A stretch of 8,268 nucleotides of DNA from Bacteroidales bacterium (lineage in GTDB: Bacteria > Bacteroidota > Bacteroidia > Bacteroidales > JAOZMU01): positions 1 to 8,268 of the forward strand of contig JAOZMU010000129.1 in NCBI GenBank assembly GCA_029934165.1, given 5' to 3'. Below, one piece after another: positions 1-5,464 of the stretch. Position numbers and translations under genes: made by a program. Position 1 is the stretch's first letter. Every line of letters begins with the position of its first letter. The notes under the pieces were generated by a model. That model was given only the letters and a program-made list of their open reading frames with translations. It searched no databases and was not told the origin of the DNA.

Positions 1-3
1 TCT

Positions 4-34
4 CAAAGATACAATATTATGTCGAATTATGCAA
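4..34 (-). promoter_or_regulatory. Candidate Bacteroidota housekeeping promoter facing left, out of the window
   Basis: Read on the minus strand, positions 11-4 give TATCTTTG, a perfect match to the Bacteroidota -7 element TAnnTTTG. Twenty bases upstream lies GTTG (34-31), one base from the -33 element TTTG. Spacing and order fit the family consensus. Transcription would start at or just beyond the left edge, so the driven gene is outside the window and would be divergent from the gene at 238. No comparable plus-strand promoter was found in 1-237. The match is short and the downstream gene is unseen, so this is a moderate call. Confidence 0.4.
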
Positions 35-143
35 CTTTTTTAATACTTTTTGCATTTGTAATGGCTTGATATTCAAGGTGTTATTAAAGCCGGAAAACCT
101 GAGTAACTTTATCGTTTCATTCATAACTATTGTCTGTCCATAA

Positions 144-225
144 AGTCTCGGTGTTGATGTCTTTGAAAAATTATATATCTTTAAATATCTTATTAATAAG
201 TAATTAAAATATCAACGCCGAGACT
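144..225. repeat. Long inverted repeat ending just before the first gene (element A)
   Basis: AGTCTCGGTGTTGAT (144-158) is the reverse complement of ATCAACGCCGAGACT (211-225) except for one position that can form a G-U pair, giving a 15-bp stem with a 52-base AT-rich loop. The loop contains the perfect 12-bp palindrome CTTATTAATAAG (189-200). The right arm ends 12 bases before the ATG at 238, so if transcribed the structure would abut the translation start. No T-run follows, which argues against an intrinsic terminator. Function unknown. Confidence 0.7.
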
Positions 226-237
226 AATACTGAAAAA

Positions 238-612
238 ATGGATAAATTTTATCTTCGATTATTAATTTTAACACTAACCTTAGCTGCAATCATCGCAGCT
301 GTTTTTCTGACAGTTTTACAGCAGTTTTACTTATCTATTTTTCCTTTCGCACTTGGTTTTGTTGCGCTTATAACGGGTCTGGTTTATTGGTTAGTCTCGC
401 GCTCGATGGATAAAAAATTTGTTCGATTTTCCAACGCATTTTTATCTGCAACAACACTAAAACTTTTTGCCTTCCTTATATTTATTGGCATTTACTTATT
501 TCTACGGCGCGAAAATGCGTTCATTTTCACTACCTTTTTCTTTTGCATTTACATTGTTTTCTCCGTCTTTGAGATAAAACAACTCTTGCTCCGAAACAAA
601 AAAAAGAAATAA
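238..612 (+). CDS. Small four-helix membrane protein, possibly ATP synthase cluster-associated (AtpI-like)
   Basis: This is a 124-residue hydrophobic protein with four predicted membrane segments at about residues 8-28, 31-54, 70-89 and 94-114, and a Lys-rich cytoplasmic tail (NKKKK). It has no signal peptide and no catalytic motif. The third and fourth helices, with the 'ATTLKLFAF' stretch and a final 'VFSVFEIKQLL', recall the small unnamed membrane proteins that precede atpB in many Bacteroidota F-type ATP synthase clusters. That is recollection of a family pattern, not a database result. No ATP synthase gene is visible here: the next gene lies over 500 bases downstream, so the protein stands alone in this window. 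The ATG is preceded by an A-rich leader (CTGAAAAA) with no Shine-Dalgarno sequence. It is very likely a real gene by composition and length; the family assignment is tentative. Confidence 0.75.
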   Translation: MDKFYLRLLILTLTLAAIIAAVFLTVLQQFYLSIFPFALGFVALITGLVYWLVSRSMDKKFVRFSNAFLSATTLKLFAFLIFIGIYLFLRRENAFIFTTFFFCIYIVFSVFEIKQLLLRNKKKK

Positions 613-721
613 GATAGTGATGCACACTTATGACGGCAACAGTAGTTTTGTTTCGCTTTTTTCAACGTCATTGTTATTCAGAAAAGTTATTAAATCATTC
701 TGAAAAGTCGGAAAAAATAGA

Positions 722-888
722 CTCATATAGAGACTCAAGGTGCTAATTATTTGTGTTAATTTTGAGTTTCATTTTATTCTTTGGCTAAAACATACAACCT
801 TTATATTCTTAACATTACAAATGTTTCATATTGCAGTTTATGTCAGTATTTTGTATGAAAACCAAAACACCTTGAAACTTTATATGAG
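722..888. repeat. Long-range imperfect inverted repeat (element B)
   Basis: The 21-base segment 722-742 (starting CTCATATAGAG, ending TCAAGGTG) is complementary to 868-888 (starting CACCTTGAAAC, ending TATATGAG) at 18 of 21 positions, with 125 bases between. Near the middle, TTTCATA (824-830) and TATGAAA (854-860) form a smaller nested stem. No T-run follows the right arm. It could be a decayed mobile-element remnant with terminal inverted repeats, a structured untranslated region, or chance in AT-rich DNA, though 18 of 21 makes chance less likely. I see no target-site duplication at the ends. Confidence 0.55.
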
Positions 889-913
889 CCATAAAAAATA
901 AGTTTTTTTAAAG

Positions 914-1034
914 TGTAAAGTTTATCTGAAACATGCCAAAATTCCAGATATTTTCGAAAAAGCTCAACCTGCATAATAAACCCAAAATGGAATTTTCATT
1001 TGAGCTTTAAGGCTTTGACACATACGACTTTACA
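914..1034 (+). other. Possible structured RNA leader upstream of the nucleoside kinase
   Basis: Three exact complementary pairs lie in 121 bases: TGTAAAGT (914-921) with ACTTTACA (1027-1034); AAAATTCCA (938-946) with TGGAATTTT (988-996); and AAAGCTCAA (959-967) with TTGAGCTTT (1000-1008). The first encloses the other two, and the last two cross each other, which would be a pseudoknot if both formed together. The structure would end about 100 bases before the kinase start. I recognise no known riboswitch or ncRNA family, and I found no canonical promoter before it. Helices of 8-9 bp in AT-rich sequence can arise by chance, so this is a weak call. Confidence 0.25.
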
Positions 1035-1138
1035 GGAGCATATCGTTTTTTGAGTTCTTTGCAATATGTTAAATATCAGGATGTAAGGGCGAAGTAAGAA
1101 ACTTGAGTAATTATATTATAACGAAAAACATAAACCCA

Positions 1139-2806
1139 ATGCGAAAAAAAAATAAAATAAAATGCTTGAATAACTCCACCGAAAAAGAATATTTGGTTGG
1201 CACAAGTTTGATGGAAATAATTGAAGACCAGAACATAACCCTAAAATATCCGATTGTTGGCGCACGTGTAAATAACGAAATCGAGGAATTATCCTACGAG
1301 ATATTTAAGCCCAAAATTGTCGAGTTTTTCGATATTACAAACGTCGATGGTCGATTGATGTACATTCGGTCGTTATCTTTTGTGCTGTTGAAGGCTGTTG
1401 TAGAGCTATTTCCGAAGGCAGTTTTAAATATAAATCACTCGGTTTCAAAGGGTTTCTATTGCGAGATTGAAAACTTGGGGCATTGCGTTACAGACCAGAC
1501 TGTTACTGACATTAAAGCGCAGATGAAAAAAATTATTTCCAACGATTTGCCTTTTGTCCGCAATGAAATTCTCGTTACCGAAGCAATCAAAATTTTTCGG
1601 GCAAACAACTACTCCGAAAAAGTAAAACTTTTTGAAACCTGCACAGAATTATATACATCTATTTATAAATTAGGCGACTGGGAAGATTATTTTTATGGTT
1701 ATCTAATTCCATCTACTGGCTATTTGCAAGTCTTCGACCTTGTTAAATATTATGATGGAATGTTGCTCCAAGTTCCAAAATCCGACAACCCCGAAAGCCT
1801 AGCAAAAATTGTCGTTCAAGACAAAATGTACGATATTTTTCGGGAATATAAATCATGGGCAAATATTTTGGGCGTTCCATCAATAGGCAGCCTGAATCAG
1901 ACTGTTTTAGAGAATAATATTTCGGAGCTAATAAAAATAAGCGAAGCACTGCACGAGAAAAAGTTAGCGCAAATTGCCGACATAATTTACACCAAAAAAG
2001 ACAAAATAAAACTAATCCTTATTTCGGGACCGTCATCGTCCGGAAAGACCACATTCTCAATGCGTTTGGCAATCTATTTGCGCGTCTTGGGGCTGCAACC
2101 CGTCCAAATTTCGCTCGATGATTATTTCGTAAACCGCGAGCATACGCCAAAAGACGAAAACGGCGAATACGATTTCGAGAATTTAGAAGCCTTAGACGTG
2201 AAACTTTTCAATGCCGATTTGTTAAAATTACTGCGTGGCGAAGAAATCAAACGACCAAAATTTTCGTTTGAAGAGGGCAAGCGATTTTACAACGGCGACA
2301 CCATGCAGCTCGCCCCAGACAATATAATAATAGTAGAGGGAATCCACGGGCTAAACCCAAAACTGACCGAAATGATTGATGTCGCAATGAAATTTAAGGT
2401 TTACGTCTCGGCACTCACACAGCTTGGCATCGATGGACACAACCGCATCCCCACAACAGATAACAGGCTCATTCGCAGGATAATACGCGACAATCGCTAT
2501 CGCGGATACAGCGCGCTCGACACTCTTAGGCGTTGGCAAAGCGTGCGTCGTGGCGAGGAACGAAACATTTTTCCGTATCAAGAAGAAGCCGACATAATGT
2601 TCAATTCCGCAATGCTTTTTGAGCTTGGCGTTCTAAAATCCTATGCCGAGCCACTCTTGGAAATGGTGCTTCAAAATGAACCCGAATACTCTGAGGCTCA
2701 ACGACTTCTGAAATTTTTGTCCTATTTCAATCCAATCCATCCGCGCGAAATTCCTCCAACATCTATTCTGCGCGAATTTTTGGGCGGTAGCTCATTCGAT
2801 TATTAA
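1139..2806 (+). CDS. TGS-domain nucleoside (uridine) kinase-like protein with ThrRS-like N-terminal half
   Basis: This 555-residue protein probably phosphorylates a nucleoside or similar small molecule with ATP or GTP in the cytosol; the true substrate is not settled by sequence. Numbering from ATG 1139, residues about 6-70 look like a TGS domain ('YLVGTSLMEIIEDQ'). Residues about 75-225 align by eye with the second (editing) domain of threonyl-tRNA synthetase ('NINHSVSKGFYCEIENLG', 'YKLGDWEDYFYGYLIPSTG'). About 289-500 is a phosphoribulokinase/uridine kinase-type P-loop domain, with Walker A GPSSSGKT at 297-304, the acidic 'SLDDYF' near 326-330, 'VEGIHGLN' at 399-406 and an Arg-rich lid ('RLIRRIIRDNRYRG') from 443. 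A TTG at 1103 would add 12 residues; I prefer the ATG because the family usually begins directly with the TGS strand and the added residues look unstructured. The stop is followed 12 bases later by a long inverted repeat. The kinase is a confident call; the N-terminal homology is inferred by eye. Confidence 0.93.
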   Translation: MRKKNKIKCLNNSTEKEYLVGTSLMEIIEDQNITLKYPIVGARVNNEIEELSYEIFKPKIVEFFDITNVDGRLMYIRSLSFVLLKAVVELFPKAVLNINHSVSKGFYCEIENLGHCVTDQTVTDIKAQMKKIISNDLPFVRNEILVTEAIKIFRANNYSEKVKLFETCTELYTSIYKLGDWEDYFYGYLIPSTGYLQVFDLVKYYDGMLLQVPKSDNPESLAKIVVQDKMYDIFREYKSWANILGVPSIGSLNQTVLENNISELIKISEALHEKKLAQIADIIYTKKDKIKLILISGPSSSGKTTFSMRLAIYLRVLGLQPVQISLDDYFVNREHTPKDENGEYDFENLEALDVKLFNADLLKLLRGEEIKRPKFSFEEGKRFYNGDTMQLAPDNIIIVEGIHGLNPKLTEMIDVAMKFKVYVSALTQLGIDGHNRIPTTDNRLIRRIIRDNRYRGYSALDTLRRWQSVRRGEERNIFPYQEEADIMFNSAMLFELGVLKSYAEPLLEMVLQNEPEYSEAQRLLKFLSYFNPIHPREIPPTSILREFLGGSSFDY

Positions 2807-2818
2807 AAAATGCAAAAC

Positions 2819-2925
2819 TTATACTAAAGTGATTTTGGTTTCAGGATTTTAATTTTAGCTTTATTACTGATAAACAACCAATTACATTTTATGATAATCC
2901 GAAAACCTTTTTCACTTTAGTATAA
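2819..2925. repeat. Long inverted repeat with perfect 14-bp ends (element C)
   Basis: TTATACTAAAGTGA (2819-2832) is the exact reverse complement of TCACTTTAGTATAA (2912-2925). The pairing resumes after a 4-base mismatch: GGTTT then GGATT on the left (within 2837-2848) against AATCC then AAACC on the right (within 2896-2907). About 24 of 30 bases per arm can pair. It begins 12 bases after the kinase stop codon, so it could form the 3' end structure of that transcript, but no T-run follows either side. The flanking bases do not form a target-site duplication. Confidence 0.7.
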
Positions 2926-2945
2926 TCCGTTTAAATATCCACAAC

Positions 2946-2974
2946 TGTCGGTCTGGCTTGAAACCATACCGACA
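2946..2974. repeat. Compact hairpin in the kinase-histidine kinase gap
   Basis: TGTCGGTCTGG (2946-2956) pairs with CCATACCGACA (2964-2974) at 10 of 11 positions around a 7-base loop (CTTGAAA). It is the most GC-rich stem in this gap. Neither side carries the T-run of an intrinsic terminator. It lies about 20 bases after element C and upstream of the candidate promoter at 3020-3050, so it more likely belongs to the end of the upstream transcript than to the histidine kinase leader. Role unknown. Confidence 0.5.
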
Positions 2975-3019
2975 ATAACTTGAAAACAAATAAAAACCTA
3001 TGTTCGATATAATATGTTT

Positions 3020-3050
3020 ATTGAAGGAGCGTTAATAATTATTAATTTTG
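3020..3050 (+). promoter_or_regulatory. Candidate Bacteroidota promoter for the histidine kinase
   Basis: TAATTTTG (3043-3050) matches the -7 element TAnnTTTG exactly. ATTG (3020-3023) lies 19 bases upstream and differs by one base from the -33 element TTTG. Transcription would start near 3056, leaving a leader of about 130 bases before the TTG at 3186. That leader includes the possible small ORF at 3085-3189. The -33 match is imperfect, so confidence is moderate. Confidence 0.45.
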
Positions 3051-3084
3051 CTTACGCCTGATTTAGCTTTAGTTAGGAATTTTA

Positions 3085-3189
3085 ATGGCTTACTTTATTA
3101 AATTCATTTTACTTATCAAAAAAATAATTCATAAAAAAAGGCATTTTACGCCTAAAAATTTCTGTCCCAAACAAAAAAAAGAAACTTGA
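3085..3189 (+). CDS. Possible 34-codon ORF overlapping the histidine kinase start
   Basis: ATG at 3085 opens a 34-codon frame that stops at TGA 3187-3189, overlapping the histidine kinase TTG (3186-3188) as TTGA, an arrangement typical of translational coupling. The peptide begins with a hydrophobic run (MAYFIKFILLIKKII) and continues into a strongly basic tail (KKRHFTPKNF, then KQKK). It starts about 30 bases after the expected transcription start of the promoter at 3020-3050. I recognise no family. An ORF of this length can occur by chance in AT-rich DNA, so the call rests mainly on its placement. Confidence 0.2.
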   Translation: MAYFIKFILLIKKIIHKKRHFTPKNFCPKQKKET

Positions 3190-4340
3190 ATACGTACACA
3201 AAAAAACAAAAGTGGAAATTATTATTGTTTTTTGCCGCAGTAATAATTGGAGTCGTATCTCTCTGGTACACAAATAAAATCGTAGAGCAAATTTCGTCCG
3301 AAGAGCGCAAAAAAGTAGAACTTTGGGCAGAAGCCGTCAAACAGTCCGAAACAGTAACATCTGACGATGATTTTCGGTTCTTATTCAGCATCTTACAAAA
3401 CAATCGCACCGTTCCTGTCATCTTGACAGACGAAGCCGGAAACATAAAATCCACCAAAAACCTCGACAGCGCAAAAGTCAATGATAAATCGTACCTACTC
3501 AATCAGTTAGAGCAAATGAAAGAAGCCAATCCACCCATCGTAGTAACGCTTCCGAACATGAAAAAAAATCTTATTTACTTCAAAAACTCAACCCTTCAAA
3601 CCAAATTATTTTACTATCCATTCATACAACTCGGTGTAATTTTCCTCTTTATTATTGTATCATACCTCGCCTTTAGCTCTTCGCGCAAAGCCGAGCAAAA
3701 CCAAGTTTGGGTCGGCATGGCAAAAGAAACCGCACACCAATTAGGCACACCAATTTCGTCGCTACTTGCATGGGTAGAACTCATCAAAATGAAAAATGCA
3801 GACTCGGAACTTGTTACAGAAGTAGAAAAAGACGTTAAAAGGCTAGAAATCATTACCGAACGCTTTTCCAAAATAGGTTCTCCGCCAGTACTTCAGCGCA
3901 AAAACGTTATCTCGACACTTTCCAACGCTGTAAGTTACGTGCAAAATCGGTCGTCCAACAAAATCCATTTCAACCTGCACTACATCAACACCGAAGAAAT
4001 CTATATTCCACTAAATCCATCACTCTTCGAGTGGGTAATAGAGAATTTATGCAAAAACGCAATAGATGCAATGAACGGCACAGGAAACATCAGTGTCTCG
4101 GTGATAGACCAAGTTCAAGTTGTTTATGTTGACATCACAGACTCTGGAAAAGGCATTCCAAAATCGAAATACAAAACAGTTTTCAACCCCGGATACACAA
4201 CAAAAAAACGCGGTTGGGGCTTGGGACTCTCTCTGGTTAAGCGAATTATAGAAACTTATCACAGTGGCAAAGTTTTCATAAAACAATCGGAAATTAACGA
4301 AGGAACAACCTTTCGGATCGTCCTAAAAAAGCAAACCTAA
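3186..4340 (+). CDS. Membrane-bound sensor histidine kinase (orphan, HQLGTP-type)
   Basis: This 384-residue protein should sense an unknown signal outside the membrane and autophosphorylate on His using ATP. Membrane segments lie at about residues 11-29 and 143-164, bracketing a periplasmic sensor region of about 110 residues with no recognised fold. Only about 20 residues separate the second helix from the H-box, so there is no room for a HAMP domain. The H-box is 'AKETAHQLGTPISSLLAW' with His184. The ATPase part has the N-box 'ENLCKNAIDAM' (Asn291), G1 'DSGKGIP' (Asp319) and G2 'GWGLGLSL' (343-350), all intact. The residue after His184 is Gln, where Asp or Glu is usual. TTG 3186 is the only start that keeps the first membrane helix, and MNTYTKKQKW fits the usual N-terminus of this family. 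No response regulator gene is visible in the window, so its partner must be elsewhere. The GHKL kinase identity is very secure. Confidence 0.95.
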   Translation: MNTYTKKQKWKLLLFFAAVIIGVVSLWYTNKIVEQISSEERKKVELWAEAVKQSETVTSDDDFRFLFSILQNNRTVPVILTDEAGNIKSTKNLDSAKVNDKSYLLNQLEQMKEANPPIVVTLPNMKKNLIYFKNSTLQTKLFYYPFIQLGVIFLFIIVSYLAFSSSRKAEQNQVWVGMAKETAHQLGTPISSLLAWVELIKMKNADSELVTEVEKDVKRLEIITERFSKIGSPPVLQRKNVISTLSNAVSYVQNRSSNKIHFNLHYINTEEIYIPLNPSLFEWVIENLCKNAIDAMNGTGNISVSVIDQVQVVYVDITDSGKGIPKSKYKTVFNPGYTTKKRGWGLGLSLVKRIIETYHSGKVFIKQSEINEGTTFRIVLKKQT

Positions 4341-4489
4341 AAATAAAATCGGTATAGACTAATAGTAAATTAATCTTCTTATTATTCTGATTTTCAATAA
4401 ATTATAACAACAAATCAACACTACCTAAAAGTTGTTTGGTATCATAAGCAATTTACCTTGCCTCGCCGTTTGACAAAAACATGATATTT

Positions 4490-4519
4490 TTTGTAATTTA
4501 ATTTTAATTTTTACCTTTG
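4490..4519 (+). promoter_or_regulatory. Strong Bacteroidota promoter for the yceD-rpmF-plsX-fabH cluster
   Basis: TTTG (4490-4493), an 18-base spacer and TACCTTTG (4512-4519) match both elements of the Bacteroidota housekeeping sigma consensus without a mismatch. Transcription is expected to start near 4525, giving a leader of less than 20 bases before the GTG at 4542. This is the best promoter match in the window and supports the GTG start of the following gene. Confidence 0.7.
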
Positions 4520-4541
4520 TACAGCTAAAATAGACTGAATA

Positions 4542-5069
4542 GTGGCATATACAGACAAATACATTATTGCCTTCAAAGGGCTAAAAAACAGTAAACACGA
4601 ATTCGAATTCACGATTGAAGATGAATTTTTCGAGAGCTTTGAGCAATCTGCAATAACTTGCGGAAATATTAATATACAAGCCTCGTTAGATAAAAAAAGC
4701 CATGTATTAGCTTTTCGTTTCGTGCTATCTGGAGTCGTCGTTCAAAAATGCGACCGATGCCTTGAAGACATGGAAATACCTATCGAATACCAAGCAAACC
4801 TATACGTAGGCTTTGGCGAAGAAAATTCCGACATTACAGATGTTGACGAAACAATGACCATTGCTCGTAATGAACAAGAACTCAATTTATCGCAACATTT
4901 TTTTGAATATATTAATTTAAGTCTTCCTCTACGGATTGTACACCCAGAAAAAGACTCAGGCGAGAGTGATTGCAACGAACAAATGATTGACAAACTTTCG
5001 GAACTTGCAGTTCCGGAAGACGAAGAAACAGACCCTCGCTGGGAAAAATTAAAATCATTATTGAATTAA
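4542..5069 (+). CDS. yceD: YceD/DUF177 family protein
   Basis: This 175-residue cytosolic protein belongs to the YceD (DUF177) family, found beside rpmF in most bacteria and linked, in the cases studied, to 23S rRNA accumulation and large-subunit assembly. Visible hallmarks are the 'CDRCLEDMEIPI' motif with Cys70 and Cys73, the 'INLSLPLRIVHP' stretch (124-135) followed by Cys144, and the C-terminal 'DPRWEKLKSLLN' signature (164-175). The length is typical. The start is GTG: there is no in-frame ATG before residue 77, and MAYTDKYIIAFKGLKNSKHEF matches the usual beginning of Bacteroidia homologues. Rare start codon use could lower its output relative to L32. It lies 161 bases before rpmF, wider than in many genomes, and directly behind the strong promoter at 4490-4519. 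Confidence 0.92.
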   Translation: MAYTDKYIIAFKGLKNSKHEFEFTIEDEFFESFEQSAITCGNINIQASLDKKSHVLAFRFVLSGVVVQKCDRCLEDMEIPIEYQANLYVGFGEENSDITDVDETMTIARNEQELNLSQHFFEYINLSLPLRIVHPEKDSGESDCNEQMIDKLSELAVPEDEETDPRWEKLKSLLN

Positions 5070-5087
5070 GTGCCATGCACTCTTTTT
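5069..5087 (+). terminator. Weak hairpin plus T-run after yceD
   Basis: AGTGC (5069-5073) and GCACT (5077-5081) form a 5-bp stem with a CAT loop, followed by CTTTTT (5082-5087). This has the shape of an intrinsic terminator but the stem is short, and it begins inside the stop codon of yceD. It would give partial termination at best. If it works, it would lower read-through into rpmF and imply a second promoter in 5088-5230; the only hint of one is the off-spaced TAATCTTTG at 5159-5167. Confidence 0.25.
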
Positions 5088-5230
5088 AATATTGAGACAA
5101 CGATTTACTATTTGACTGAAAATCAGCAACAAACAGCAAATAATGGTATATGTTAATTTAATCTTTGTTCTAAGATTTATTAAAATTTTTAATTCACTTA
5201 ATTTACTTAACAGCTAAATAATTTTTTAAA

Positions 5231-5416
5231 ATGGCACATCCAAAACGCAAAATTTCCAAGCAAAGAAGAGACAAAAGAAGAACTCACTACAAAGCAAAAC
5301 CAGAAACGCTTGCAACATGCTCAAACTGCAATTCAACAGTACGTTATCATAGAGTTTGCTCGGAATGTGGACACTATCGAGGCAAATTAGCTATTGACAA
5401 AAAAACAGAAGCATAA
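5231..5416 (+). CDS. rpmF: 50S ribosomal protein L32 (bL32)
   Basis: This 61-residue basic protein is a component of the large ribosomal subunit. It begins with the family signature MAHPKRKISKQRRDKRRTHY and has four cysteines in two CxxC pairs (Cys30/Cys33 and Cys43/Cys46), so it is the zinc-binding form. Some genomes also carry a Cys-free paralogue used under zinc limitation; none is visible here. The length is normal and the ATG is preceded by an AT-rich leader without a Shine-Dalgarno sequence, as usual for the phylum. It lies 48 bases upstream of plsX with no promoter or terminator recognisable between them, so the two are probably cotranscribed. Confidence 0.98.
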   Translation: MAHPKRKISKQRRDKRRTHYKAKPETLATCSNCNSTVRYHRVCSECGHYRGKLAIDKKTEA

Positions 5417-5464
5417 GCCCCGACAACACTGAGTCTTTAACAACACGAACCAAAAAATAAGGCA

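Larger units (their letters stand above)
613..1138. other. Long intergenic region with no convincing gene
   Basis: All reading frames on both strands are broken by frequent stops. The longest plausible start-to-stop run I checked on the plus strand is 27 codons (620-703), which I do not believe. Near the first gene lie TTCAGAA (677-683) and TTCTGAA (698-704), a weak stem of 7 bp. The rest holds the inverted repeat at 722-888 and the complementary segments at 914-1034, listed separately. TAGTTTTG (643-650) and TAATTTTG (757-764) match the -7 promoter element but lack a suitably spaced TTTG upstream. No tRNA or rRNA is recognised. Confidence 0.6.

Noticed and set aside
620..703. 27-codon plus-strand ORF right after the membrane protein gene
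   Set aside because: Short, Ser/Phe-rich with no recognisable feature and no promoter or conservation evidence; expected by chance.
2351..2581. 76-codon minus-strand ORF opposite the nucleoside kinase
   Set aside because: Lies inside the kinase domain, where the plus-strand frame carries the VEGIHG and Arg-rich lid motifs.
3052..3153. Two copies of TTACGCCT (3052-3059 and 3146-3153) in the histidine kinase leader
   Set aside because: Eight bases, two copies, no symmetry or further similarity around them; not enough for a regulator site.
3152..3502. 116-codon minus-strand ORF opposite the histidine kinase start
   Set aside because: Antisense to the first membrane helix and sensor region; ends in a low-complexity Phe-rich stretch derived from A-rich DNA.
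4345..4394. Stem AAAATCGG / CTGATTTT after the histidine kinase as a terminator
   Set aside because: Mostly A-T pairs with a G-U pair and a 34-base loop, and no T-run; too weak to support.
5159..5167. TAATCTTTG as a promoter for rpmF alone
   Set aside because: Has three bases instead of two between TA and TTTG, and no TTTG lies at a suitable distance upstream.
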